Of a DNA stretch of 64,000 bases, positions 8,635 to 17,842 are shown in pieces. The DNA is taken from NCBI GenBank assembly GCA_025360815.1, contig JANYBL010000044.1:1-64000 (forward strand), in the 5' to 3' direction. The notes below the pieces were generated by a model. It was not told the DNA's origin. It did not search any database and was given only the letters and a program-made list of their open reading frames with translations. The position numbers and the translations under genes were made by a program. Numbering within the stretch: position 1 is the stretch's first letter; the number at the start of each line of letters is the position of its first letter. This stretch comes from Burkholderiales bacterium (lineage in GTDB: Bacteria; Pseudomonadota; Gammaproteobacteria; Burkholderiales; Usitatibacteraceae).

Positions 8635-9795
8635 ATGTCTGATAACAAACCACCTCGACCACTCTCCATTCTCCACACCGAAAACTCTACCGGCTGGGGC
8701 GGACAGGAAATTCGTATCCTCACCGAAGCACGCGGCATGTTGGGTCGCGGCCACAAGGTCATGCTGCTGACACCTGCTAACGCCGAGATTTTGCCCGCTG
8801 CAAAAAAGCTGGGCATCCCGACCACCGCGATTGATATTGGAAAAAAGCGCATCTTTCCACTGCTGCGTTTGCATCGTTGGCTTGCCCGACATCGCGCGGA
8901 ATATGACGTCATCAATACCCACAGTTCGACCGATAGTTGGCTCAGCGCGGTCGCTTGCGCCACGCTCAGGAACATGCCGCCGATAGTCCGGACGCGCCAT
9001 GTCTCGACACCGATCAACAACCATCGCTCAACACGATGGCTTTATACCAGCGCGACGAAACATATTGTCACGGCCGGAGAAGCGCTGCGCCAACAATTAC
9101 ATCGCGAGAATGGATATGCATTGGCGAACATGACTTCCGTTCGCACTGGTATTGATTTACAGCGTTACCAGCCGCTTTGTGCGCCGACTGATAAGACCGC
9201 TTTGCGTATGAAGCTGGGGCTGTCAGACGTGCCTGCGCTCGGCGTGCTCGCCACCCTGCGCGACTGGAAAGGACACCGTGATTTACTCGATGCAATGGTG
9301 ATCGTGCGCGAAAAACATCCACCATTGCGCCATTGGCGTTTGGTAATGATTGGCGACGGACCCGAGCGCGAACGGTTAGCCGCCCGAATTGCCGAGCTCA
9401 ATTTGCAATCCGTTGTGCGAATGGTCGGCAATCAAGAAAACGTACCGGAATGGTTGTCGGCACTTGATTTTCTGACGCTACCGTCCTACGGCGCGGAAGG
9501 CGTGCCGCAGAGCATCATGCAGGGCATGGCGTGTGGGCTGGCAGTCGTCTCGACAACCGTCGGCGCAATCAATGAGGCGGTACAAGAAGGCGTAACAGGC
9601 TATATGGTCAAGCCGCGAGACCCCGCGATCTTGGCCGACGCCCTCGCCAAGCTCATGAACGATAACGCCCTTCGCGCACGAATGGGCAACGCCAGTCAGG
9701 CCTACGCCCAAGAACATTTTGGCATTGATGTGATGCTCGATAAAATGGAGGCTATTTTTCGTGCGGCGGCCGTTGCTCAACATGCGGGCTACTGA
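8635..9795 (+). CDS. GT4-family glycosyltransferase
   Basis: This 386-residue GT-B enzyme has an N-terminal acceptor domain beginning ILHTENSTGWGGQEIRILTE and a C-terminal nucleotide-sugar domain. The latter has GVLATLRDWKGHRDLLDAM, MIGDGPERERL and the retaining-GT4 signature PSYGAEGVPQSIMQGMACGL, with the E-x7-E pair in modified form. The closing motif is GYMVKPRDPAILADAL. It presumably adds a sugar to lipopolysaccharide or a surface polysaccharide at the cytoplasmic face of the inner membrane. It lies in an operon with the amidotransferase upstream and the GT9 gene 13 bp downstream. The exact sugar cannot be told from sequence. Confidence 0.88.
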   Translation: MSDNKPPRPLSILHTENSTGWGGQEIRILTEARGMLGRGHKVMLLTPANAEILPAAKKLGIPTTAIDIGKKRIFPLLRLHRWLARHRAEYDVINTHSSTDSWLSAVACATLRNMPPIVRTRHVSTPINNHRSTRWLYTSATKHIVTAGEALRQQLHRENGYALANMTSVRTGIDLQRYQPLCAPTDKTALRMKLGLSDVPALGVLATLRDWKGHRDLLDAMVIVREKHPPLRHWRLVMIGDGPERERLAARIAELNLQSVVRMVGNQENVPEWLSALDFLTLPSYGAEGVPQSIMQGMACGLAVVSTTVGAINEAVQEGVTGYMVKPRDPAILADALAKLMNDNALRARMGNASQAYAQEHFGIDVMLDKMEAIFRAAAVAQHAGY

Positions 9796-9808
9796 ACAGG
9801 AGTGAAAA

Positions 9809-10903
9809 ATGAATAAGGCTCCGTTATTCGGCAGTGCCGAAGCCCTCGCTGTTAAACGCATTCTTATCATCAACGTCACACGGATTGGCGACACCCTTCT
9901 CAACACGCCCGCCATCCGCGCCATCGCCCATCATTTCCCGAATGCCGCTATTACTTGTTTGGGACACGCCAAACGGGTCGAGGTGCTGCAGCATTTGCCG
10001 TATTTGGCAAAAGTCGGCGGCATTGATAAAAAATCAGCGCGATTTCGTGGCCGCCTCGGGCCACTCACCGGAGAACGCTACGATTGGGCGTTTGTGTGGG
10101 GAAATGACGACGCACTGCATCACTATGCCTTGCGTAAATCGGATCGCGTTGTTGGCTACGTACAACGCAATTCATCGTTAAACCAGCGGCTTTTTCACGC
10201 AGCCGTTGAGCCAGCTCTCTATTCAATGCACGGGGTGGCTATGCAATTAGCGCTACCGCTATCCGTTGGCATTGGAGCCAATGCTTACACCCTGGATTAC
10301 GTCGTAACGGTTGATGAAACAGTGATCGCTCGCGCGAAACTGCAAGCGGATTTACCCGCAAACAAAAAGCCCATTATTGGCCTGCAGGTTGCAAGCTTTC
10401 CCACCAAAGCCTATCGCGATTGGCCGATTGAGCAATTCATCGCCTTGGCGGTACGCATTCTGAAATCGCATCCCAACGCACACTTTTTATTGTTCGGTGG
10501 CACCGACGATCAGCCGCGCACCAAAATTTTTGCCGATATTTTGCCCGACACCACAACCGACTATGCGGGTAACTTAGGCCTGCGCAAAACGGTTGCCGTC
10601 ATGAAGGAAATTGATTTGTACATCGGCGTGGATACCGGCCCTACGCATATGTACGGCTCGCTGGGCCAATGGAATAAGCCAATGGTTTCGATGTATCACC
10701 CAACGCTGCCGAGCGCCCTTTACAAGCCTTTGCAGCACCCAGCACTCTATGTTGTTGACCACCCGCTAGCCGGAACCACAAAAGACGAATCCGTTCCGAT
10801 GGCTGACATTAGCGTAGAGACGGTTTGGGAACGGGTTGCAGATGCGCTCGATGGCGTGCCGTCAAGGTTTCCGGGGATGTCGCCGATTGGTGTAGTTGTG
10901 TAG
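9809..10903 (+). CDS. GT9-family glycosyltransferase (heptosyltransferase-like)
   Basis: The protein has 364 residues. AGGAG lies eight bases before the ATG. The start of the fold is RILIINVTRIGDTLLNTPAI, the hallmark of ADP-heptose:LPS heptosyltransferases. The C-terminal domain has GLQVASFPTKAYRDWP, HFLLFGGTDDQPR and the donor-binding DLYIGVDTGPTHMYGSLG. GT9 enzymes add heptose, or related sugars, to the LPS core from the cytoplasm. It is the last gene of the amidotransferase-GT4-GT9 operon. I cannot distinguish heptosyltransferase I, II or a non-heptose variant. Confidence 0.87.
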   Translation: MNKAPLFGSAEALAVKRILIINVTRIGDTLLNTPAIRAIAHHFPNAAITCLGHAKRVEVLQHLPYLAKVGGIDKKSARFRGRLGPLTGERYDWAFVWGNDDALHHYALRKSDRVVGYVQRNSSLNQRLFHAAVEPALYSMHGVAMQLALPLSVGIGANAYTLDYVVTVDETVIARAKLQADLPANKKPIIGLQVASFPTKAYRDWPIEQFIALAVRILKSHPNAHFLLFGGTDDQPRTKIFADILPDTTTDYAGNLGLRKTVAVMKEIDLYIGVDTGPTHMYGSLGQWNKPMVSMYHPTLPSALYKPLQHPALYVVDHPLAGTTKDESVPMADISVETVWERVADALDGVPSRFPGMSPIGVVV

Positions 10904-10997
10904 CGTATGTAGTGTATGTGGCGTATGTGGCGTATGCAGCGTGTATCGCGCGTATAGCGTGTACCGCGCGCATAGCGCGTATAGCGGGAATCCGCTA
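10903..10997. repeat. degenerate GCGTATGTG tandem repeat with terminal hairpin
   Basis: Directly after the GT9 stop about nine imperfect copies of a 7-11-base unit (GCGTATGTG, GCGTATGCA, GCGTGTATC, GCGTATA and similar) run to about 10987. TAGCGG and CCGCTA (10982-10997) close as a six-base stem around GAAT. It does not encode a continuation of the protein. Confidence 0.6.
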
Positions 10998-11601
10998 AAC
11001 TCCGCTACTGGCTTGCTTTTCCAAGCATTTTTGCTTGGATCGCGTCTCTAATGCTGGTGTTTAACACGTGAGATCGTAATGCGTAGCCGAAGCCACCGCA
11101 AGGCATCTCTCTCTTGTCAAAAGGGAGATTGAGAGAGATTTTCTTTAATGGCCCAATGTTTCGGCAAACTTATTTCGCCCACACGAAGATATTCGCAACG
11201 TAAAAATTACTGACGAGATATCCCCTCTGTCCGTCTTCGCTAACGAGAGAATACAAAATGTTGCAATGCAATTAACGCGGCTATTACCATGGGTAAAAAG
11301 CCCAACCTCAAGCACTGGCGCGTGGCTTCAACGCAGATCTGCCTTTCGATGATGAAATTTGTTCCCAATTTTTAAATTGCAAACGGCCCTTGAGGGCCTC
11401 CGACGCATCGGCAAATACGGCAGAAGCGACTTGGGATTAACGCGCGGACTGCTAGAGGTTCACGCGACGAACTTCGCTCAGATTACAAAAACACTTCGTA
11501 CGACGCATTCTGCCCAGGCCTGCTGCTTCGAGTAGCGCAGGGGATTTTCGCCACCGCTAAATCGTGCCGAACACGACGGGCCCGAGGCTACTTCTCCTAC
11601 C
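10998..11601. other. intergenic region between convergent glycosyltransferase genes
   Basis: No convincing coding frame is found on either strand. It holds a terminator-like hairpin at 11105-11146 and a six-base inverted repeat GGCCCT/AGGGCC near 11385-11398 without a T-run. Confidence 0.55.
11105..11146 (+). terminator. terminator-like hairpin after the GT9 operon
   Basis: ATCTCTCTC and GAGAGAGAT pair over nine bases around a 17-base loop and are followed by TTTTCTTT. The stem is AT-rich and the loop long, so it is a weak candidate; it lies about 200 bases after the GT9 stop. Confidence 0.4.
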
Positions 11602-14600
11602 CTACCCCATATCCAAAACCCCGGCCAAAGCCTCTCTCGCCCTTCGCGTCGAAAAATACGTATCAATATTCACCAGCGACGCCTTAGAAAGCGCATTCCA
11701 AAGCACCTCATCTGCATGCCCGCGAATAACCGCATCGGCGAACGCTTCCGGCGTATCAGCAACGAGTGCTTCAATCCCATCCCGCAAAAACATGCCTTCA
11801 ACGGATACGGTCGTGGCAACTACCGGCACACCATATTGCATCGAAATATTGATCTTACCTTTCACGCCCGCGCCGTAGCGCAGCGGCGAAATCGAGAGCC
11901 GCGCCGATTGATAATATGGCGACACATCATGCACAAAACCGGCAATGACGAAATCAGGCGCGGCGAATTTTTGCAGCGATGGCGGCGCGTTGCTACCAAT
12001 CAGCGTGGTGACCAATCCCGGCGCTTTTTGGCGGATGATGGGCAACACGTTTTCGCAATACCACGTCACCGCATCAAGATTCGGCGGGTGGCGGAACCCG
12101 CCGATAAACAGGATGCCGTCGCGCTCGGAAAATGTTTTGGGCCCCGGCGTGGTGTCGTGAATAGTCGCAACAATATTGACGCGCACTTGCGGGACCAAAG
12201 TGTCGAGCAAGGCTTGTTCAACCGGGCTCACCACGAGTGTGATGTCGGACTTCGCCATGATGTCCAACTCTTGTTTTTTCATCGCTTCCGCTGCGGCAAT
12301 GAGGCTCGGCTGTGGGTCCAACTCGGCTAAGCGCTGCTGACGTAAGAAGTGCAAATCGACGGTATCGAACACCAGCTTTGCGCACGGCGCAACGCGTTTG
12401 ACGAGATCGACATATTTCACCGCGACCGTCGCACGAGACAACATGATCACGTCGTATTGCGCGGCGGTGCGCTCTAGGAGTGCGGTGATGGACGAATAAA
12501 ACGGATGCCATAGTACCTCAACACCGAGTACCTGAATGTCCTGTACATATGGCAATCGATATTCCAAATTGTCGGCCACAAACGTCACCTTGCAACCCAT
12601 GCTCGCCATGATTTTCAGCATCGCAAACATGCGCAGCGAGCCGGCATCTTGGTCGGGCGTGAGCATGCAGGCATCCAGCACCAGCACGCGCCGCTTCGCA
12701 TAGCGATCCCGCTCCAACTGGGGCGATAAGCCGTTGATGCGGTGCTTGGCAAGAACGGTGCGCCAGCGATTCACAAAGGTTTCTTGATTGATCACTTGAT
12801 GCTTTTTAACGCCCTGCGTGAGGTCGGTACCGGAACTCTTGCCCTCAAAATGCACGACAAGTGCACGCGGCTGGTAGAAAACTCTTTTCCCAGCCGCCCG
12901 AACGCGGAATGCCAAATCGCCGTCTTCGTAGTAGGCAGGCGCATAAGCCTCATCAAAGCCGCCGAGTTCATGCCAAAAGTCACGCCGGATCAGCAAGCAC
13001 GCGCCGGAGCAATAATCAGCCTCGCGCAAATAGTTGTATTCCGGTTTATCCGCTCGATCATTGCGCCCATAATTCCAGCCAGAGCCGTCGCGCCAAATAA
13101 TGCCTCCCGCCTCCTGCAAGCTGCCGTCGGGGTAAATCAGTTTGCAACCAACCATGCCGGTGTTTTCTTTTTCATCGAACACACGTGCCATTTCTTGCAA
13201 CCAACGACCAGTGACAATGGTGTCGTTATTCAAAATCATCAGGTATTCGCCTCGCGCGAGCCGGGCTGCTTTATTGCAATTACGCAAAAACCCGAGGTTC
13301 TTTTCATTGCGAACAATCGTCACGCCGGTAACGACCGCGAGCGCATCCGCCGCAGGCTCGGGCGAGCAATCATCAATCACGATCACTTCAATATCCAAAT
13401 CAGCACACGTCGCGGCAATGCTCTTTAGGCAGGTGAAGGTCAATAAATGCTGTGCATAGACAGGAATGATGATCGAAAACTTCGGCTTTACATCGGGCGG
13501 AACGCTGCGGACGGTAAGCGGCGTGATGGCTGTTTCCAGCGCATAAATTTGCTTTAAGGCAGTCGGCGATTCGGTGCGGCGGATGAGCTTTTCATGCACG
13601 CGTTTACTCAGCGCGATTGCGCCCTCCTCTTTCAAGATTTGCGTCGCTACCGAAATGCGATGAGGCAATTGTCGGGTGCTCAGTTGGGTGTCATTTGCGC
13701 GGTGTTTAAGCGATTTAAGAAAGTGCGCGATTGTTCGTAGGGGAGATGTTAAGCGCCAAAATCGGCTTGCGCTAATTTCGTTAAATGCGGCGCGAGCCTC
13801 ATCGCGTTCCTGCTCCAGCGTGGCCCGGGTATCTTCAAGCGCTATTGCCAATTCTTCCTGATGACGCTGCAATACGCCGTAATCAGCGTTGCGTTGTTGT
13901 AGCGCCAAATTTAAATCATCCACATCTTGATCGCGCCGACCAAGAGCAGCATGTGACGCGTCGGCCGACGCTCTTGCGGCAACCAGCTCTTGGTCGGATA
14001 CATCAATTCGGCGCACCAATTCACGCCTTGCCTCCACCTGTCCGCAAACTACGCCAAGAAGGTATAAATCGGCCAATGCGTATTCAGTGGCCGACTGAAT
14101 CTTCTTGGGCGGATAAAAAAATGCTGCTTTCAATGCTGTTGGCTTGACGGTGACGGACATTGATCGGTTCGCGCCGAATCCGGCAAGATAGTTGGCGAGA
14201 TAATTGGCTGGATCATGGGTGATAGATCGCGCGGAAGCTGACTGTTCAGCAGAATACGCTCGAAGCGCGGTGGAATGGACGCTTGTATTGCTTTCCGCAC
14301 GGATGCTGGTATTGGTCCGGGGATTAACCGCAGCTAGTAACGCATCATTCCAAACGCTCGCGGCACTATTCCAATCCAGCATCGTCGCCTGTGGCGCAGC
14401 CTCGAGACGCTCCACAAAGGCACCGAGCCTAGAGGCCACGATGGGCAAGCCTGCCGCCAACGCCACTGTCAAGGTGTAGGAAAAACTCTCCGGAACTTGC
14501 GAGGGAAATAAAAACGCATCGGCACGTTCTAGGGCAACTAATTCGGGCAAATTTTGTTCTTCGTAGCTGCCGGTATTCGTTAGCGGTACATCCGGAAAAA

Positions 14601-15441
14601 CCAGCACTGGCGCGGTGATTGGGCCGATGACAACAAATTTTAGCGGCAGTTTTCGCGCCTTCGCATCTTGCGCGCAAGCCGCCGCGATGTGCAGCCCTTT
14701 GCTGGGTGTCATCCGCCCCAAAATCAACACCTTTACGGTTTGTAGGCTTGGCGATGGAGCGGCAGATATCACTGGCGCTACACTGCTTTCCGGATGCGGC
14801 CAAGTCAATGTTTGAACATCGGGGAAATAATCGGCAATCGAGTCTGCAATATAGCGCGACGGACAAATGACACGCGCGGCTGATCGCAACAGCAGATGCA
14901 TCTCAACGCGCCAACTCTCGTTCGATAACCCCCAAGCATGCGCAATTTCATGTGTCGGCACAATGCCACCGTCATCCAAAAAATATTGCGGCGTGATGGG
15001 GAAATGATCGTGCAAGGTAATATCAAGCGGCACGCAGAGTGCAGCAGCCAAGCCGAGAATGGCTTTGGGCTGACCATCGACATGGTGCAAGTGAACGCGC
15101 GAAACAGGGAGGTATTTCAAAAACTCGACGAGTTGCGGGTATTCAGCCGCACCCGAAAAATAAGCAACGAACGATTCATTCGGTTTCGCCCATATGATCG
15201 ATAAAACATCGCCACCCGCCGGCTTCAAGATCAGCACTTCAGCTTTTCCTGCCAGCAGTGATGCCAAATCCTGAATATGTCGTTCCGTTCCACCGCCCAG
15301 CGCATGGGAAATCAACACAATTTTCGGCAGCGACGATGCCGCCAGCCGCGCGAGCGAAGCGTGGCGTTCATTTAAAAATAGATCGGATTGCGGTAAAGCT
15401 TGAAAATCAGCAGTCGTTTCTGATGTGGCGGTCACAGGCAA
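11602..15441 (-). CDS. 1279-residue multidomain glycosyltransferase (GT4-GT2-GT4)
   Basis: Three catalytic modules can be read. Module 1 (about 35-400) is GT4-like, with KIVLISHALGGGTERHIQDL, VLILGRMTPSKGLHIAAACA and FLFPSQVPESFSYTLTVALA. A heptad-rich coiled coil follows (about 470-555, with EELAIALEDTRATLEQERDE). Module 2 (about 650-900) is a GT2 family enzyme: KFSIIIPVYAQ, EVIVIDDCSPEP, LNNDTIVTG as the DxD-type metal site, and YYEDGDLAFRVRAAG. Module 3 (about 917-1279) is another GT4-type domain with GILFIGGFRHPPNLDAVTWY and SPLRYGAGVKGKINISMQYG. Such chained transferases build O-antigen or cell-surface glycan repeats in the cytoplasm. It converges on the amidotransferase operon. The coiled coil may set the spacing between modules. 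All frames are intact. Confidence 0.88.
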   Translation of the reverse strand: MPVTATSETTADFQALPQSDLFLNERHASLARLAASSLPKIVLISHALGGGTERHIQDLASLLAGKAEVLILKPAGGDVLSIIWAKPNESFVAYFSGAAEYPQLVEFLKYLPVSRVHLHHVDGQPKAILGLAAALCVPLDITLHDHFPITPQYFLDDGGIVPTHEIAHAWGLSNESWRVEMHLLLRSAARVICPSRYIADSIADYFPDVQTLTWPHPESSVAPVISAAPSPSLQTVKVLILGRMTPSKGLHIAAACAQDAKARKLPLKFVVIGPITAPVLVFPDVPLTNTGSYEEQNLPELVALERADAFLFPSQVPESFSYTLTVALAAGLPIVASRLGAFVERLEAAPQATMLDWNSAASVWNDALLAAVNPRTNTSIRAESNTSVHSTALRAYSAEQSASARSITHDPANYLANYLAGFGANRSMSVTVKPTALKAAFFYPPKKIQSATEYALADLYLLGVVCGQVEARRELVRRIDVSDQELVAARASADASHAALGRRDQDVDDLNLALQQRNADYGVLQRHQEELAIALEDTRATLEQERDEARAAFNEISASRFWRLTSPLRTIAHFLKSLKHRANDTQLSTRQLPHRISVATQILKEEGAIALSKRVHEKLIRRTESPTALKQIYALETAITPLTVRSVPPDVKPKFSIIIPVYAQHLLTFTCLKSIAATCADLDIEVIVIDDCSPEPAADALAVVTGVTIVRNEKNLGFLRNCNKAARLARGEYLMILNNDTIVTGRWLQEMARVFDEKENTGMVGCKLIYPDGSLQEAGGIIWRDGSGWNYGRNDRADKPEYNYLREADYCSGACLLIRRDFWHELGGFDEAYAPAYYEDGDLAFRVRAAGKRVFYQPRALVVHFEGKSSGTDLTQGVKKHQVINQETFVNRWRTVLAKHRINGLSPQLERDRYAKRRVLVLDACMLTPDQDAGSLRMFAMLKIMASMGCKVTFVADNLEYRLPYVQDIQVLGVEVLWHPFYSSITALLERTAAQYDVIMLSRATVAVKYVDLVKRVAPCAKLVFDTVDLHFLRQQRLAELDPQPSLIAAAEAMKKQELDIMAKSDITLVVSPVEQALLDTLVPQVRVNIVATIHDTTPGPKTFSERDGILFIGGFRHPPNLDAVTWYCENVLPIIRQKAPGLVTTLIGSNAPPSLQKFAAPDFVIAGFVHDVSPYYQSARLSISPLRYGAGVKGKINISMQYGVPVVATTVSVEGMFLRDGIEALVADTPEAFADAVIRGHADEVLWNALSKASLVNIDTYFSTRRAREALAGVLDMG

Positions 15442-15527
15442 AGGGCAATCAAAAATGCGACGTTATGGGAATTGAAATCGATTAGCGATTATAAGCGAGA
15501 CAGTGCGCTTTCAACCTAGGCCTATGC

Positions 15528-15553
15528 GGGGTTGGGTGGGGGTTGGGTGGGGG
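15528..15553 (+). other. G-quadruplex-capable G-tract cluster
   Basis: Five G-runs of 3-5 bases (GGGG, GGG, GGGGG, GGG, GGGGG) are separated by one- or two-base spacers (TT or T). It lies 87 bases upstream of the large glycosyltransferase start, on the template strand of that gene. Only the potential is seen. Confidence 0.6.
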
Positions 15554-15661
15554 TTGATGCTGAGTTGATGCCGCGTCGGCGTCGTTTGACCGCCCCAATG
15601 TTGCGCTTTTGTCGCCAACATTTTCCCGTGGCAGCATTTTCGTCAATGCAATTTTCATTCG

Positions 15662-17386
15662 CTACTTTTTCATTTTCCGCTTATGCAGCGGCCGCGCCGC
15701 TCGGTGCGTATCAGTTCGCACGAGCCAATCAACCAATGCGTCGAGCACGGGTCGGCTCAAGGTTTCGTCAGCGCGAGGGTCGTTGAGAATCGCCACCACG
15801 GCACACATCTGCCCGGTTGCATCCGGCACGTATCCAGCCAACGCAGAAACATCGCGCAGCGTCCCGGTCTTCAGTCTTGCTCGCCCGGCCGCAGGGCTGC
15901 TTTTGAGTCGGTTGCGCATGGTGCCGTCCAATCCTGCGATCGGCAAACTGGCCATAAATTCTGGTGCCCACTGGCTGCGGTTTGCGGCCGTTAGCAACCC
16001 GGCCAGCTGTGCCGGACGAATACGTTCCAATCGGGATAGGCCCGAGCCATTTTCGAGCACCAAGCCGGTAGTATCGATGCCTTGCCCCGCAAACCAATCA
16101 CGCACCACTTGTTCGGCGAACACGAGTGTTGGCGTGGCGTTTCGTTGGCGCTCGCCCTGCAGTGGTGGCAAGTTTTCTGCCGCTGATGACGGCGCTTCGT
16201 TTGGATTTCTATCTGCCGCACCGCTCGCAGCAGCACTCACACCCAAATCCAAATACAACATCCTCGCGAAGGTATTGTCTGACTGCTTGTTGATGTCGCG
16301 CACAAGTTCGCCTAGCGGCCGTGATCGATGTTGCGCTAGCAGCTGGCCGCGCGGTATCGGGGCACTGCTTTCGATCACGGCACCGTTAAACGAGCCGCCC
16401 AATTTCGCCCACAGAGACTTGAATAATCGCGCGGCGTATTCCGCTCGGTCCAATACGTTAATGCTAGTATTTGCCACACAGTTTCTCGGGAATGCGCCCT
16501 GCAACTGGATCTCTATGCCGCCGAGATTAGACTGTGTTTGAGTTGGTATTGCCCAGCTATCTTCCCAATCTTTGCAATCGGCGTCGACAAAACGCATGTT
16601 CGAAACAACCCTCACGCGATCAAGCTCGGGCGTGACACGAATACGCATGCCAGCGGTATCAGATACCAGCTCCAGTTGCAGCAAATTGAGATTGAGGTTT
16701 AGCGCATCTGGGATCACGTTATAGCGAAATTCTGGCGATTCATCGAATGGCGGCACGCCAATATCAAGGCGTGACGGCTGATAAGAGTGGCGATCCACAA
16801 TCAGATTGCCGTCAATGGTTTGAATTCCCTGATTGCGAAGTGTTTGCAGCATACGCTGCAACGATTCCCAATCAAAATCCATATCCGCCAACCCGCGCAG
16901 AACCACATCTCCTTTGAGCACATCACCCAGCCGCGCCGCGGTGGTGTGCAGCTCCACCCCGCCGCGATGAATCGGCCCTAACCGATCCAAGCCGATAAAG
17001 GTCGGCACCAGCTTCATCGTTGAAGCGGGCGCAAAACTGGTGTTGGCGTTATGCGCGACGATCATTGCATTGTCCGATAGCCGCATTACCACCACACCCA
17101 AGGCAGCATCGGGGAAATTGGCCTTATGCATAGCATCAATAACCACGGCCGGCAGCGCAAGACGCTTGGCATGTGCGCGGCCGGCGGAATATGCGTGTAC
17201 GCTCGGCTTCGGCTTCGGCGTCAGCTTCAGGGTCGGCATCTGCTTTATCTTCGCCTGATCAGCGGTTTCCCGCGCGACAGCCGCGTTAAAAAATAGCGGC
17301 ATGCAACCCAATATCGCCAAGATCATCGTTGCTAAAAAACAGCGATGGCGATTAGGACAAACCGGTGGATGAGCGGGGCGTTCCAT
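15662..17386 (-). CDS. dacB: D-alanyl-D-alanine carboxypeptidase/endopeptidase (PBP4, S13)
   Basis: The 574-residue protein carries the three penicillin-binding motifs: SxxK as STMK near residue 122 in SFAPASTMKLVPTF, SxN as SDN in KQSDNTFARMLYLD, and KTG near 506 in RLKTGTLRDVSALAGYV. The N-terminus has a hydrophobic export segment (about 17-38) and then a Lys/Pro-rich linker. Length and the inserted domain between the first two motifs fit the S13 family. It would trim pentapeptides and cut cross-links of peptidoglycan in the periplasm. GAGGA six bases before the ATG supports the start. It is followed on the same strand, 220 bp on, by the large glycosyltransferase, and is divergent from the TonB receptor. 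Confidence 0.93.
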   Translation of the reverse strand: MERPAHPPVCPNRHRCFLATMILAILGCMPLFFNAAVARETADQAKIKQMPTLKLTPKPKPSVHAYSAGRAHAKRLALPAVVIDAMHKANFPDAALGVVVMRLSDNAMIVAHNANTSFAPASTMKLVPTFIGLDRLGPIHRGGVELHTTAARLGDVLKGDVVLRGLADMDFDWESLQRMLQTLRNQGIQTIDGNLIVDRHSYQPSRLDIGVPPFDESPEFRYNVIPDALNLNLNLLQLELVSDTAGMRIRVTPELDRVRVVSNMRFVDADCKDWEDSWAIPTQTQSNLGGIEIQLQGAFPRNCVANTSINVLDRAEYAARLFKSLWAKLGGSFNGAVIESSAPIPRGQLLAQHRSRPLGELVRDINKQSDNTFARMLYLDLGVSAAASGAADRNPNEAPSSAAENLPPLQGERQRNATPTLVFAEQVVRDWFAGQGIDTTGLVLENGSGLSRLERIRPAQLAGLLTAANRSQWAPEFMASLPIAGLDGTMRNRLKSSPAAGRARLKTGTLRDVSALAGYVPDATGQMCAVVAILNDPRADETLSRPVLDALVDWLVRTDTHRAARPLHKRKMKK

Positions 17387-17656
17387 AAAAATTCCTCAAA
17401 TTGGTATGTGTTGCGTCAATAAACTGAAAAAGAAACTGTGCGGGATCGTACTGTTCGGTTTTATTGTCATGCGGCGCGAAAATGTTAGTTGAATTTTGAT
17501 TTAAATTAACGGCTATTTTTGACGATACGAAACAGGGTGTTGTAAAAAAGCAACATTGAAGTTTTGATCGTACAGAGTGGCAATGCGCTTTCCTTTCTCA
17601 GCGCGACACACTTTCGTGACAATACCATTGCAAATCTCGCGAAGTGGTAGCAAAGT

Positions 17657-17670
17657 TACCAATATTGGTA
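17657..17670. promoter_or_regulatory. 14-bp perfect palindrome, operator candidate
   Basis: TACCAATATTGGTA is perfectly self-complementary and lies 173 bases before the TonB receptor start. A related half-site TATTGGTA recurs a few bases on (TTTATTGGTATTG). The position suits a repressor or activator site; no regulator is known. Confidence 0.4.
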
Positions 17671-17826
17671 GTTTATTGGTATTGCGCACACAGATTCAAA
17701 AAATTTCCTGTGCAGCAACATTGCCTTCAATCACATTCGTGCGACACCTCACCCCAACCCTGCCGCCCGCCAGTGACCAAAAGATTTAGGTTTAAATTTT
17801 TGCACGGAATGTTATTTGTACTACTT

Positions 17827-17834
17827 AAAAGGAG
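17827..17834 (+). promoter_or_regulatory. ribosome binding site that sets a GTG start
   Basis: AAAAGGAG is eight bases before GTG at 17843. The in-frame ATG at 17816 lies upstream of this site and would have the Shine-Dalgarno inside the coding region, so GTG is preferred. Confidence 0.8.
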
Positions 17835-17842
17835 AACGTACT

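Larger units (their letters stand above)
17387..17842. other. divergent intergenic region dacB / TonB receptor
   Basis: No gene is supported. It must hold the promoters of both flanking genes. A perfect 14-bp palindrome is at 17657-17670; otherwise AT-rich sequence with no feature I can name. Confidence 0.6.

Noticed and set aside
11381-11400. GGCCCT/AGGGCC inverted repeat as terminator
   Set aside because: No T-run on either side and a two-base loop, so it is not a convincing terminator.
12742-13428. Plus-strand frame of 228 codons
   Set aside because: It is antisense to the GT2 module of the large glycosyltransferase, which has clear motifs; the shadow has no family features.
15609-16541. 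Plus-strand frame of 310 codons
   Set aside because: It is antisense to dacB, whose SxxK, SxN and KTG motifs are all in the minus frame.
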